Shown: piece after piece, positions 44,520 to 53,716 of the stretch
Numbering within the stretch: position 1 is the stretch's first letter
Layout: every line of letters starts with the position of its first letter
Assembly (NCBI GenBank): GCA_045615765.1
Contig: JAZLFM010000047.1
Span: 31,856 to 95,855 of the forward strand
From: UBA1715 sp045615765
GTDB taxonomy: Bacteria; Bacteroidota; Bacteroidia; Bacteroidales; UBA1715
Length of the DNA: 64,000 nucleotides
Direction: 5' to 3'
Translations under genes and position numbers: made by a program
The notes under the pieces: model-generated
What the model saw: only the letters and a program-made list of their open reading frames with translations
What the model was told of the DNA's origin: nothing
The model's database searches: none

Positions 44520-46871
44520 TTATTTCTTATAATATTTTTCTCCATACCCGTACCCATAGCCATAATGATACCCGTATGTTCCTAAACCTTCTTTACTACC
44601 ATTCAATACCAACGACATGTTTTTGAATCGATTTTCTTCGTAAATAATCGTGAGGTCTTCCAAACGGCTGCGATCCAACAAGCCAACACGAACAACGAAT
44701 AATGTTCTATCAACATAACTTTCGATAATTTGTGCATCAGCAATTATATCGATAGGAGGACAATCTATAATCACATAGTCGAACTGAGATTTAAGCTGTT
44801 GTATGACATGGCCAAATTTTTCATCGGAAACCAATTCCGTAGGATTTGGCGGAATAGCACCAACAGGAAGTACAAACAAATTCGAATAGTCTTGAAATGG
44901 ACACAACAATGGTTCTATAGTATCGAACTGACCTGCAATATAATTCGTGATGCCATGACGTGGCAACTCCACATATTTCGAAAGCGAAGCACGACGGAAG
45001 TCACCATCAATAACTACAACTTTTTTACCTAAAATCGCTAATGAAATTGCCAAGTTCATAGAAATATATGACTTGCCAGAACCCGGATTAAACGACGTCA
45101 CTGCCATCACCGTAGACTGATTTCGGCCCATATAATCGACATTGGTACGAAGAATACGAAATGCCTCATTAACCATGTCACGTTTACCTTTACCAACAGA
45201 AACCAACATATCTGCAGCTTTACCTTTTGTTTTCACAAATGGAATTTCTCCAGCAAACGGAATCGGAAGTTTATCAACATCCTTACGACCACGAATATAA
45301 TTGAATGTGCTTATTTTCAAATAGATAATTCCCAAAGGGAAAAGCAAACCAAGCGCCAAAGCAATAAGAAATACTTTTTTCTTAACCGGAGAAGTTGGTT
45401 TTATCGAGCCACTTGGTGGTGTTATTACACGAGTATTATAGGCTGTAAACGCCTGAGACAATTCATTTTCCTCACGTTTTTGTAACAAGAACAAATAAAT
45501 TGACTCCTTGATTTTTTGTTGGCGTTCCACCGAAAGCAGATATTTCGCATGATCAGGGTTGGCAGCCATTTGTTCATTGGTTTGATTTTCACGTTTTTGA
45601 ATAGATCGAATTTTTGCATTCAACGTCATCAATTGGTTATCGACCGAGATTACTATCGCATTCCATAAAGCAGAAATAGCTTCATCATAGTCGAGCACCA
45701 ACGGATTTCGCTCGCTACTGCTGGCTATCAAGTTGTTACGCAACAACAATTTTTCATTGTATTCTCGTATTTGTGATTCAATGCTTGCATTTGTCAATCC
45801 GGTGTTCGAAGGCAAAAGGCGGAATTTATTCGTCGAATTCGACATATAATTTTTCACATAATGTGCCATAGACAACTGCATCTGCAAGTCCTGTAATTGC
45901 TGGTTTGATTCATTACTTTGCTGCATATACATATGCGAAGCAGCATCAACGTCGGCAACCAAATGTTCACTCTTGAACGAAGAAATATCGTTGTCAACCA
46001 TTCCCAATTCCGACTCAATGATAGACAAACGGTCGTCGATAAACATTGACGTACTGATAGTAATTTGATTCTTATCGTCAACCCAACTCTCATTATACAC
46101 AACAATAAGTGTATTCAACACATCTTCAGCACGTTGAACTGATTCATCGACAAAAGAAAGAACAAGAACATCAGTATTTTTATCAACTCGTTCAACCGTT
46201 AATTTAGAACTGAACTTTTCAAGTACATCATTATTATTCCAATGCTTTACATAAATCGCGGGCAGTTCATCATCCGTGCACATTGCTGTTTTTGATACCA
46301 CGACATCTCCTATTGGTGTCGTAATTTTTTCACCAATTGTACCAGTAAATTTCTGCTTCTCGAACTTTTCCTGCGAATTTGTAACATCGGAAATATACAC
46401 ATTGTTATTAGAAACCTGTACGGTAAATGCCGATGAATTATCGGCAGCAGCCCCAGAAACCACAACACTTATCGGTAAATCCGTTCCATATAATAACTGT
46501 TTGTGGAAATCCCCATCCATTTGATATTGCATATCAAGATGTAAACGTTTAGCAACCTCCAACAATAGAACTGGGGAACGAAGAATCACCAATTCATTTT
46601 GTACTTTAGAATTGCTTGTAAGAATACTCAAATCCTCAAAAGCCTGTGCACCTTGAATAGAATTCCCTTTACTATTGTCCTTTATCAAAATTTCGGCGGT
46701 ACGAGTGTATTGAGGTGGAGTTTTAAGTACATACACCACTGCTACACCAACTGTAATAAGAACCGAAAGTAAAAACCAATACCACTGAGATAAGCAAATG
46801 CTAAAAAGATCCTTGAAATCAACCAAGTCGTTTTCTGGTTGCGAAGTTACATTTTGATTAGTTGTTGCCAC
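44520..46871 (-). CDS. Wzc-like polysaccharide co-polymerase / tyrosine kinase
   Basis: 783 residues. An N-terminal Wzz domain between two membrane helices (about 33-53 and 497-517), then a BY-kinase domain: Walker A SFNPGSGKSYISMNLA near residue 590, Walker A' VVVIDGDFRRA, Walker B YVIIDCPPIDIIAD. The C-terminus is a tyrosine cluster, YGYHYGYGYGYGEKYYKK, the autophosphorylation tail. It sets chain length and couples to Wza. It is 14 bases after the Wza gene. Confidence 0.94.
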   Translation of the reverse strand: MATTNQNVTSQPENDLVDFKDLFSICLSQWYWFLLSVLITVGVAVVYVLKTPPQYTRTAEILIKDNSKGNSIQGAQAFEDLSILTSNSKVQNELVILRSPVLLLEVAKRLHLDMQYQMDGDFHKQLLYGTDLPISVVVSGAAADNSSAFTVQVSNNNVYISDVTNSQEKFEKQKFTGTIGEKITTPIGDVVVSKTAMCTDDELPAIYVKHWNNNDVLEKFSSKLTVERVDKNTDVLVLSFVDESVQRAEDVLNTLIVVYNESWVDDKNQITISTSMFIDDRLSIIESELGMVDNDISSFKSEHLVADVDAASHMYMQQSNESNQQLQDLQMQLSMAHYVKNYMSNSTNKFRLLPSNTGLTNASIESQIREYNEKLLLRNNLIASSSERNPLVLDYDEAISALWNAIVISVDNQLMTLNAKIRSIQKRENQTNEQMAANPDHAKYLLSVERQQKIKESIYLFLLQKREENELSQAFTAYNTRVITPPSGSIKPTSPVKKKVFLIALALGLLFPLGIIYLKISTFNYIRGRKDVDKLPIPFAGEIPFVKTKGKAADMLVSVGKGKRDMVNEAFRILRTNVDYMGRNQSTVMAVTSFNPGSGKSYISMNLAISLAILGKKVVVIDGDFRRASLSKYVELPRHGITNYIAGQFDTIEPLLCPFQDYSNLFVLPVGAIPPNPTELVSDEKFGHVIQQLKSQFDYVIIDCPPIDIIADAQIIESYVDRTLFVVRVGLLDRSRLEDLTIIYEENRFKNMSLVLNGSKEGLGTYGYHYGYGYGYGEKYYKK

Positions 46872-46885
46872 TGAAACTAGTTTTT

Positions 46886-47689
46886 CTATAGATAGTTAAT
46901 AAAGAAAATTGCCACTGTTGTAAAAACCGATGCCATCGATGCCCAGAACGAAGCCGAGCGCAAATTGTTACCGTTCACTGTAGATTGGCGCGTACGCATA
47001 GCATTCGGTTCCACATAAATCACATCGTTTTGCTGTAAATAATACACAGGAGATTCAAACACATCGCTGGCAGAACAAAGATTCACCACATAGGTTTTTT
47101 GTTTGCCGTCTTCATTACGAAGAACCATTACATTGCTGCGTTTGCCATAAATGCTCATATCGCCCGCCATGCTCAATGCATCGAGAATAGTCATTTTATC
47201 CTGTGTAATATTGTAACGGCCAGGCTTGGCAACCTCGCCAAGTATAGAAATCTGCAAGTTCATAAATTCAACCGTTACCACAGGATCTTTCACCAAATTC
47301 TCGGAAATCAATTTTTCTTTTATGAATGAAGCAACTTCCATGCGAGTCATTCCAGAAACAGCAATTTTTCCAAGCACAGGAAAATCTATATTTCCTTGTG
47401 GATCAATTGTATAGCCAGAGACTCCCTGAGCTGAAGAATAATTACCCGTTTGTCCTAATTGGCGAGTAACATATGGCAAATTGAACAAATTTGTCAATTG
47501 TTGGTCACGACTATTCACCAAAATAGAAATCTTATCCTCAGGTTGCAAATGAATTTGACCAGCAGAAACATTTCGTTCTACAGTTGAATTATGTGCATCT
47601 TGGAAATACGGAATTTTCTTTGTTGACGTACATGAAGCCAACAATACAATACTAAGAATATATATACCTATTTTTCTCATAGTTTTCAT
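46886..47689 (-). CDS. Wza-like polysaccharide export lipoprotein
   Basis: 267 residues. Signal and lipobox IYILSIVLLASCTSTKK with the lipidated Cys at about 20. Poly_export domain: QPEDKISILVNSRD, GYTIDPQGNIDFPVLG; then SLBB domain EVAKPGRYNITQDKMTILDA followed by LSMAGDM. The ORF ends with a hydrophobic helix (WASMASVFTTVAIFFINYL), short compared with E. coli Wza. It is the first gene of the minus-strand polysaccharide operon. MRKIG at 47680 is an alternative start. Confidence 0.93.
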   Translation of the reverse strand: MKTMRKIGIYILSIVLLASCTSTKKIPYFQDAHNSTVERNVSAGQIHLQPEDKISILVNSRDQQLTNLFNLPYVTRQLGQTGNYSSAQGVSGYTIDPQGNIDFPVLGKIAVSGMTRMEVASFIKEKLISENLVKDPVVTVEFMNLQISILGEVAKPGRYNITQDKMTILDALSMAGDMSIYGKRSNVMVLRNEDGKQKTYVVNLCSASDVFESPVYYLQQNDVIYVEPNAMRTRQSTVNGNNLRSASFWASMASVFTTVAIFFINYL

Positions 47690-47745
47690 AATCGTACACT
47701 ATACGCCTTTTCCATTAAATGGTTAATTATATTATGCAGTGTTAT

Positions 47746-47775
47746 CAGAAATACTCCTATTAATCTGTCAATCAA
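47746..47775 (-). promoter_or_regulatory. Likely promoter of the polysaccharide operon
   Basis: Minus strand TTG (47775-47773), 19 bases, TATTTCTG (47753-47746), one base off the -7 consensus, 57 bases before the Wza ATG. A G8/C8 tract ends 11 bases upstream of the TTG. I see no inverted repeats around it that would mark an invertible promoter. Confidence 0.55.
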
Positions 47776-47786
47776 TAAGATACATA

Positions 47787-47794
47787 GGGGGGGG
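47787..47794. repeat. Poly-G tract (G8) upstream of the capsule promoter
   Basis: ACATAGGGGGGGGTAATAG on the plus strand; C8 when read toward the capsule genes. It is the third long G tract associated with this locus. Confidence 0.9.
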
Positions 47795-47852
47795 TAATAG
47801 TAGCTATTTTATAACAACTAAACGCTTGCGGAACGTTACCAGCAAAATTTAA

Positions 47853-47888
47853 GTAAGAAACCCTTACAATCTGTAAAGGGTTTCTTAC
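47853..47888. other. Strong hairpin in the intergenic region before the capsule operon
   Basis: GTAAGAAACCC pairs with GGGTTTCTTAC, with an inner TTACA/TGTAA. No T run follows directly. Further on are GGAGC-TACG-GCTCC (about 47957) with T-rich bases and a nested CGCC/GTGAC structure near 48025. The stretch 47795-48157 holds no gene that I recognise. Confidence 0.5.
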
Positions 47889-48157
47889 ATCCCTGACATT
47901 TGTACAAAACCTATTGGTTTTCATTCTCTTTTTTTCATTTAACCTTGACTCCTAGGAGCTACGGCTCCGACTTCTTTTTAGACACAACAAAAATGCAGGA
48001 ATCAATTTTATCATTTTAGTTATGTCGCCTGTGACATTTCCCCAAAGGTCACTCCCAAAGGCGTTGCATATATAAAAAAATATGAATAAATTATACCAAA
48101 ATGCATAATTTATTACTTAAAAAAACATTTTTCTATACTAAAATAAAAGAGGATTTG

Positions 48158-48229
48158 TAGCGAATCCGGGATTCGAACCCGAATATCCACCGTGAGAGGG
48201 TGGTGTCCTAGCCATTAGACGAATTCGCC
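48158..48229 (-). tRNA. tRNA-Glu (anticodon CTC)
   Basis: Minus strand. Acceptor GGCGAAT pairs with ATTCGCT (one G-U). Anticodon arm CCACC-CTCTCAC-GGTGG gives CTC; T arm CGGGTTCGAATCCCG. Length 72 with discriminator A. CCA is not encoded. A REP pair lies right upstream of it. Confidence 0.93.
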
Positions 48230-48334
48230 ATATTTTGTTGAACAAATGTAAACGATTATTTTGAAATCGCAAACATCAACCTGGCGAAATACAACTGTAT
48301 TTTCTCTATTGTTATTCTTTAACAGACAACAAAG

Positions 48335-48420
48335 TATTGGCTTTCAGCCAAAATAATGTTCTATATACCGTTATCCTGAGACTACGTCACAGGTTACTCA
48401 ATTAATGGCTTTCAGCCATT
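48335..48420 (+). repeat. REP-like module, forward copy, second cluster
   Basis: TTGGCTTTCAGCCAA, CCTGAGACTACGTCACAGG, ATGGCTTTCAGCCAT. The middle and third hairpins are identical to the copy at 6960. Confidence 0.88.
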
Positions 48421-48524
48421 TCATAAACATACGATATCTAATCTTAAAAGACATAAATATCATACCGACAAGGTTCTACTATAATAATAAACTGTATTTT
48501 AATCCCCAATAGTGAGAAACAAAC

Positions 48525-48607
48525 TATTGCCTTTCAGGCAATAATTTAGTAACCCGGGACGGAGTCTCGGGAATAAAAAAACAGACAACAATGGCTGGAA
48601 GCCATTA
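48525..48607 (-). repeat. REP-like module, inverted copy, second cluster
   Basis: On the minus strand: ATGGCTTCCAGCCAT, CCCGAGACTCCGTCCCGGG, TTGCCTGAAAGGCAA. The middle hairpin matches the copy at 7239. Forward and inverted modules about 105 bases apart form a head-to-head pair. Confidence 0.88.
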
Positions 48608-48655
48608 CATCCATTGATTTTCCGTTAAAATTACGGCAAAGCACAAAGATGACTA

Positions 48656-49405
48656 TCAATTTTCAATTGATTCTAAAATTTTCCGCAAATCTTCTGGCGT
48701 ATCAACACACAAGTTCTCAAAATCGGTAACGGCAACACTAATTCTATAATTGTTATCAATCCAGCGAAGTTGTTCCAGACTTTCAGCCTTTTCTAGATTA
48801 GATTGAGGCAATTTTGTTACTTCAAGTAAAACTTCACGTTTATAAGCATAAATTCCTATATGCTTGTAATATGTACGTTTCGAAACCCACTCGTTTTGAT
48901 CCTTACAATCACGCAAATATGGAATAGGCGAACGACTAAAATATACCGCATGCCAATCGTCGGCAATGGCAACTTTCGGTTTATTTGGATTGAACAAATC
49001 GGCAGCGTCGTCTATCTTTTTTACCAATGTAGCGATTTGTGTCGAAGAATCTTTCTCGAAAATAGTAGAAAGCAATTGTATTTGAGATGGTTGAATAAAC
49101 GGCTCATCACCTTGAACATTTATGACGACATCGAATTGTTCGCCATTTGGAATAGACTGGATTGCCTGCGCTAGACGGTCGGTACCGCTCGGACAAGACG
49201 AAGAGGTCATTACACAATTGCCACCAAATTCATGCACACGCTGTTCAATTCGTTCATCGTCGGTCGCTACCCACACATCATCGAAAGCCTTCTTTGCATT
49301 TTCGTACACATGTTGAATCATAGGCTTTCCTTGAATCATTGCCAAAGGTTTTCCTGGAAAACGAGAAGAACCATAACGAGACGGAATAATTACAATTGTT
49401 TTCAT
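48656..49405 (-). CDS. kdsB: 3-deoxy-manno-octulosonate cytidylyltransferase (CMP-KDO synthetase)
   Basis: 249 residues. IIPSRYGSSRFPGKPLAMIQ at the start, VWVATDDERI, MTSSSCPSGTDRLAQAI, VINVQGDEPFIQP and KHIGIYAYKREVLLE are all standard. It activates Kdo for lipid A core synthesis, so the cell is Gram-negative with LPS or LOS. It lies beyond a terminator from the CNNM gene and probably has its own promoter. Confidence 0.97.
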   Translation of the reverse strand: MKTIVIIPSRYGSSRFPGKPLAMIQGKPMIQHVYENAKKAFDDVWVATDDERIEQRVHEFGGNCVMTSSSCPSGTDRLAQAIQSIPNGEQFDVVINVQGDEPFIQPSQIQLLSTIFEKDSSTQIATLVKKIDDAADLFNPNKPKVAIADDWHAVYFSRSPIPYLRDCKDQNEWVSKRTYYKHIGIYAYKREVLLEVTKLPQSNLEKAESLEQLRWIDNNYRISVAVTDFENLCVDTPEDLRKILESIEN

Positions 49406-49416
49406 TGTTCTACTTT

Positions 49417-49450
49417 ATTAAAAAACAGAGGCGTTCTCAAGAACGCCTCT
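49417..49450 (-). terminator. Terminator after the CNNM gene
   Basis: Minus strand AGAGGCGTTC-TTGA-GAACGCCTCT, a ten-pair perfect stem, followed by GTTTTTTAAT. Confidence 0.88.
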
Positions 49451-49462
49451 ATTATTGTTTTA

Positions 49463-50563
49463 CTACAAATAAGATTCTTTAAAATCTTGATTATTAGAAT
49501 TTTCAGTTCTTGAAGGAAGCGAACGGAAATTTTTATTTTGTTTCTGACGTTTTTGCCAACGTTCCTTTGCATATTGTTGCAAATCACTCACCTCATCATT
49601 CTCGTCTATAATTTCAAGACCAAGAATAGTTTCAATAATATCCTCAAGCGTAAGAATACCTTGGAAGCATCCATATTCGTCTATCATTATAGCAATTTGT
49701 GCCTTATTTTTCAGCAACGCTTCCCAAACAGCACTGATAGATTGTTCTTCGTTGAAATAAGAAATTTCACGTTTCAAACTTCCGAGTGTCGAATCAAAAT
49801 GGTCGTCCGCAAGTTCTTCAAGTACATCACTTCGAAGCACATAGCCTGTAATAAATTCCTTAGAATCAGAATACAAAGGAATTCTCGAAAAATGTAGGAA
49901 ATCGTCGTTTTCATAAAAATCTCGCACCGTCATTGTTTCCGGAGCAATAGCCGAAACCACACGAGGTGTCATTACATCGCACGCTTGAATATGGTCAAGT
50001 TTAATAATGTTCTGAATGATTTTATTTTCATTTTCCTCAATAACACCTTCCTCCTCTCCTACATTAGCAATAGCAGAAACCTCCTCACGACTCACCGTAG
50101 CCTCAGCTTCTTTCGGAGTAATCCACTTTGTGATTTCTTGAATTAATTTCACAAACGGGTACATAACCACTATCAACACACTGATTGTGCGCGCCGTAAA
50201 ACTCATCAACGATTTCCAATACGAAGTACCGATAGTTTTTGGAATTATTTCAGAAAAGACAAGAATCAGCAATGTAACAAATGCCGAAACTACACCAAAT
50301 GGAATACTATCCAAAACTAAAGCAGCCTGTTTACCGACACCGGCAGCACCAATTGTGTTCGCAATCGTATTCAACGATAAAATTGCGGCAAGAGGCTTAT
50401 CGGTTTCTTGTTTAAAGTTCTTGAAAATTTTCGCGCTTTTGCTGCCTTCCTCCTCACGCATCGTAATATACGATATAGGCGTTGACATTAGAACAGACTC
50501 CAATATTGAACAGAGGAATGAGGTGACAAGCGCAAGAAGCAAATATGCTAATAGAAGTCCCAT
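49463..50563 (-). CDS. CNNM/CorB-like transporter with CBS pair
   Basis: 366 residues. The N-terminal DUF21/CNNM membrane domain has about four helices: LLLAYLLLALVTSFLCSILE, MSTPISYI, then LVFSEIIPKTIGTSYWKSLM. It is followed by IQACDVMTPRVV and two CBS modules ending YGCFQGILTLEDIIETILG. The usual C-terminal CorC_HlyC domain is replaced by a short polar tail. Members are linked to Mg2+ or other cation export. It is monocistronic by its terminator. Confidence 0.88.
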   Translation of the reverse strand: MGLLLAYLLLALVTSFLCSILESVLMSTPISYITMREEEGSKSAKIFKNFKQETDKPLAAILSLNTIANTIGAAGVGKQAALVLDSIPFGVVSAFVTLLILVFSEIIPKTIGTSYWKSLMSFTARTISVLIVVMYPFVKLIQEITKWITPKEAEATVSREEVSAIANVGEEEGVIEENENKIIQNIIKLDHIQACDVMTPRVVSAIAPETMTVRDFYENDDFLHFSRIPLYSDSKEFITGYVLRSDVLEELADDHFDSTLGSLKREISYFNEEQSISAVWEALLKNKAQIAIMIDEYGCFQGILTLEDIIETILGLEIIDENDEVSDLQQYAKERWQKRQKQNKNFRSLPSRTENSNNQDFKESYL

Positions 50564-50620
50564 ATAGTAAAAATCAAGGCAAATTTACATTAAATATATA
50601 TATTTCCAAAATTTACAGGC

Positions 50621-51652
50621 TTAGGCTTCTAGAACCTCATCAATACAACTACGTAATTGCTTTTCTATTTTTCGTTGTTGGATACACCAATAATGTTCCT
50701 TAGGCTCAAGATATTTTCCCAAATAATCTTGCTCGCTTTGGCCAGGAGTTGGGACCAAAATAGCCTTACATTGCAGTTTCTCAAAATCCATAATGGAACT
50801 ATAACCAGCACGAGCTATCACTAAACGACTACCGCAAATCAATTTGGTTATTTCATTATTAGTGGCAAAAGTTTGAATCTTACAATTCCCCACTTTTGTA
50901 GCATTATTCTTTGGAGCAACAACACCACGGATCAAACAAGACTTGTATGGTAACGAAGGTAAAACCGCACGCAACTTCGACTCCAAAATACCACGTTGTG
51001 GTTCTGGTCCCGAAAGAATGGCAACAACGTCAAACTCCGTTTCGCATTCAATTTTCTTTCTGCCCGAAAGCGGACCGATAAAATACGTATTAGGCATTTT
51101 CCAACTATGCGAAAGAATACCTGAAAGATTCTTCGAGCCCTTGTAGTCAGGCACCCAACATTCGTCAAATCGAGAAATAAACGATTTGTTTACCAAATAA
51201 AACACATATTCCAGCCAACGCAACAAAAATGGTAAACGAATACGAAGCTGATGAGTAATATAAATTGACCTGCACAACGAACTATGCATACCAAATCTAT
51301 TATCGGAAATCAAATATGTTGCCGAATATTTTTGTACCAAGTCATTAGCGACAGTCTCTTCTTTTTTCTTTGTGCCAAATGCTTTTGGTATTTGAAGCAA
51401 GAGTTTAAATAATGTTGAAAAAGCATTTGTACTATAAGAAATTGCATATTCCGGTATTTGCTCGTGTTGCAAATTCGGAAATTCCTGGCGTAACAATTCC
51501 AACGAACGACCAGATGCGGCGATTACACAAGTATTGTTATTCTTTATCAACTCATTGATAATAGGAATACAACGCGTAGCATGCCCAAGTCCCCAATCCA
51601 ACGGAGAAACAATTACAGTTTGATTTTGTATCTGAGCAATTCTCTCTTTCAT
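50621..51652 (-). CDS. Glycosyltransferase of the GT28/MurG-like type
   Basis: 343 residues from the ATG at 51652. VIVSPLDWGLGHATRCIPII near the N-terminus is the G-GH-R motif of GT28 UDP-sugar transferases, and VARAGYSSIMDFEKL plus VPTPGQSEQDYLGKY form the donor site (GxS, PxxxQ). The acceptor is not known; relatives make glycolipids or act in envelope synthesis. The promoter box lies only four bases before the ATG. Confidence 0.8.
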   Translation of the reverse strand: MKERIAQIQNQTVIVSPLDWGLGHATRCIPIINELIKNNNTCVIAASGRSLELLRQEFPNLQHEQIPEYAISYSTNAFSTLFKLLLQIPKAFGTKKKEETVANDLVQKYSATYLISDNRFGMHSSLCRSIYITHQLRIRLPFLLRWLEYVFYLVNKSFISRFDECWVPDYKGSKNLSGILSHSWKMPNTYFIGPLSGRKKIECETEFDVVAILSGPEPQRGILESKLRAVLPSLPYKSCLIRGVVAPKNNATKVGNCKIQTFATNNEITKLICGSRLVIARAGYSSIMDFEKLQCKAILVPTPGQSEQDYLGKYLEPKEHYWCIQQRKIEKQLRSCIDEVLEA

Positions 51653-51656
51653 GTCG

Positions 51657-51664
51657 CAAATATA
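51657..51664 (-). promoter_or_regulatory. -7 box directly before the GT28-like gene
   Basis: TATATTTG on the minus strand, four bases before the ATG at 51652, so the message would be leaderless. The 7-bp repeats occupy the place of the -33 element. Confidence 0.65.
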
Positions 51665-51670
51665 GATAAT

Positions 51671-51711
51671 ATCACTAATCACTAATCACTAATCACTAAA
51701 CATTAATCACT
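51671..51711. repeat. 7-bp tandem repeats (ATCACTA)n in a promoter
   Basis: Four exact ATCACTA units (51671-51698) and one to two decayed units. They lie between the stop of the helix-hairpin-helix gene and the promoter box of the GT28-like gene. Confidence 0.88.
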
Positions 51712-51712
51712 C

Positions 51713-53644
51713 TCAATTAATTTCCCACTGTAACAGCAACGAAAACTTCATTTTACGATCATTTAAATATAAATCATACGACTCTGGCAATTCATATTTG
51801 TTACTATAACGAGTTTGCGAAACTTTTGCCTGTAGTTGTAGAGCGTTTTTCTTCCACTTCGCTAACAAATACCAGCTACTTCCTGCATATAAATATTGAG
51901 CACTACTAAACACATAAGTCACATCATCTTCCCATGCATACTGCCGACAATCGTACGTAGCATCAAATTGTGCAAATCGCACACTTACAGAGAATTGTGG
52001 TTTTATTTTCCATACGGCATCAGCGTAACATAAATAGCCAACCTCATCGTCAGTTTTTGAAAATTGTATAGCCGATTTCACAACAAAATCCTTATTCACA
52101 GGCAGAGACGCGTACAATTTATGATTCTGCTTTCTCCCCATTACAAAACCAAATTCTTGTTTCTCCGTCTGCATTGTTTGCGAGAATTGATAGAATGCAG
52201 TCCTACCCGAGAATTCTTTATACAATAATTTCATACGAAACACATCACCTTTAGTAGGCACATCAATAGTAGTTGTCGCTTTAGGAAACGAAAAAATATC
52301 GTTACTGACATACAAAGTTGTTTTCGCATTCAAAAGAAAGCGAGCCGAGGTCGTTGTACCAAATTCATTATTAGTAACGCTTCGCCTTCCTATCGATGAC
52401 GACATAAAACTCTCGTAATCAGAAGAATAATAGCGAACACTTTGCGACAATTGCAGTTCTTCCGACAACGAAAATTGAGCGCCATGAATCATCGCAACAC
52501 GGAAATTCTTATCTATTGCTGTCTCACCATACAAACGAACGTTTTGCTTAAAATAAGAATAAGAAAGACTTGCGTTTCGTATAGTCGAACGTATTGAATC
52601 TTTCGAAAACGAATGTTGCAACACAGCCGCCGCAATTCGCCACCGGCCAACACTAAACTGTGAATGCAATCCATAAAGCATATAATTGATTGCCTGCTTG
52701 TTAGAAATCTCAGAATTAGTTCTATGATATCCTGTTTTAGCAATAGTGAAAGGAAACACACTATCCTGAGAAATCTTTCCATCCAGCAAGCGTTTCGACA
52801 AAAATGGAGTAATCCGTATTTTTCCCAATGAGACCGTTGTTCCAATGCCACGCGAAAACAAATATTCTGATGTAGAACTATGTTTAGACAGCACATTAGA
52901 TTGCTGACCACCAGTTTGTTCCAACGAATTCCCATACGAACCACCTTGCGACAAAATCAATCCTTGACCTATAGAAATCCGATAATCACCAAACAAAATA
53001 TTTGAAAATCTTCCACGATTTTTTAATTGGACATATAGAGACTGTGAATCAAAGCCATCACGCATTGAGAAAGACTCACCCATATCTTTTTTCAATGTAA
53101 AGCCCCAATACAAAGAATTAAACGACTGGAAACGATACCGAATGACTTCCTTCATAGGAGAGCCAGCGTAATGATACATTTCTGTATAGTCAGAAGCAGA
53201 AACATTTGAAAATGTAGTAGTTACAGCAACCGTATGCTTTCCTTTTCGAATCAGTTCATCTATATCACGATGTTTCGGAATTGGAGCGACATAACAAAAC
53301 TGGGCAAGTTGTCGAGCCTTTTCTTTAGGCAATCCCAGCACATATTGCAATTCATACACGCTCAACAAAGGTCGATGATGCGAAATATAGTACCATAGAC
53401 TTTGCTTCTCAAAATCTGTCAAGAAAAAGAAGTTGTCGCAATCTTCTTCAGTTATTGCATTTAAATTCAAAGGATTGTCGAGCAATTCATCTAAAAAGTC
53501 ACCACTTTCCTCTGAAGTCGCTTCAATTGTTTCGTTCACTATATGTTGTAACGCATCGACATACTCCTGCGAATAGCAAGAATATGGAACAAATAAGCAA
53601 TAAAAAAAGCCTATAAACAATAAAAGGAAACGCGGCATTTCCAT
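51713..53644 (-). CDS. Helix-hairpin-helix protein with predicted outer-membrane barrel
   Basis: 643 residues from MEMPRFLLLFIGFFYCLFVP, a signal peptide (the 30 upstream in-frame residues are rejected as they come before it). The N-terminal mature part has NPLNLNAITEEDCDNFFFLT and LSVYELQYVLGLPKEKARQL, a ComEA-like helix-hairpin-helix pair. The rest is beta-rich with many aromatic strands and a final FSLLLQWEIN, which suggests an outer membrane barrel. Such fusions are common in Bacteroidota and uncharacterised; DNA uptake or polymer binding are guesses. Confidence 0.78.
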   Translation of the reverse strand: MEMPRFLLLFIGFFYCLFVPYSCYSQEYVDALQHIVNETIEATSEESGDFLDELLDNPLNLNAITEEDCDNFFFLTDFEKQSLWYYISHHRPLLSVYELQYVLGLPKEKARQLAQFCYVAPIPKHRDIDELIRKGKHTVAVTTTFSNVSASDYTEMYHYAGSPMKEVIRYRFQSFNSLYWGFTLKKDMGESFSMRDGFDSQSLYVQLKNRGRFSNILFGDYRISIGQGLILSQGGSYGNSLEQTGGQQSNVLSKHSSTSEYLFSRGIGTTVSLGKIRITPFLSKRLLDGKISQDSVFPFTIAKTGYHRTNSEISNKQAINYMLYGLHSQFSVGRWRIAAAVLQHSFSKDSIRSTIRNASLSYSYFKQNVRLYGETAIDKNFRVAMIHGAQFSLSEELQLSQSVRYYSSDYESFMSSSIGRRSVTNNEFGTTTSARFLLNAKTTLYVSNDIFSFPKATTTIDVPTKGDVFRMKLLYKEFSGRTAFYQFSQTMQTEKQEFGFVMGRKQNHKLYASLPVNKDFVVKSAIQFSKTDDEVGYLCYADAVWKIKPQFSVSVRFAQFDATYDCRQYAWEDDVTYVFSSAQYLYAGSSWYLLAKWKKNALQLQAKVSQTRYSNKYELPESYDLYLNDRKMKFSLLLQWEIN

Positions 53645-53648
53645 ATCA

Positions 53649-53656
53649 CAAAGATA
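53649..53656 (-). promoter_or_regulatory. -7 box directly before the helix-hairpin-helix gene
   Basis: TATCTTTG on the minus strand, four bases before the ATG at 53644. Confidence 0.65.
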
Positions 53657-53693
53657 TATTTTTTTCTTTGATTTTAACTCTAATATTTTTTTG

Positions 53694-53701
53694 TACTTTT
53701 G
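53694..53701 (+). promoter_or_regulatory. -7 box of the sigma54 activator gene
   Basis: TACTTTTG, 15 bases before the ATG at 53717, with TTTG at 53667-53670 (23 bases, slightly long). Divergent from the helix-hairpin-helix gene. Confidence 0.6.
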
Positions 53702-53716
53702 GACAAATTTCTTTTC

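Noticed and set aside
47690..47850. Invertible capsule promoter as in Bacteroides fragilis
   Set aside because: No pair of inverted repeats of useful length flanks the promoter, and no invertase gene is in the window.
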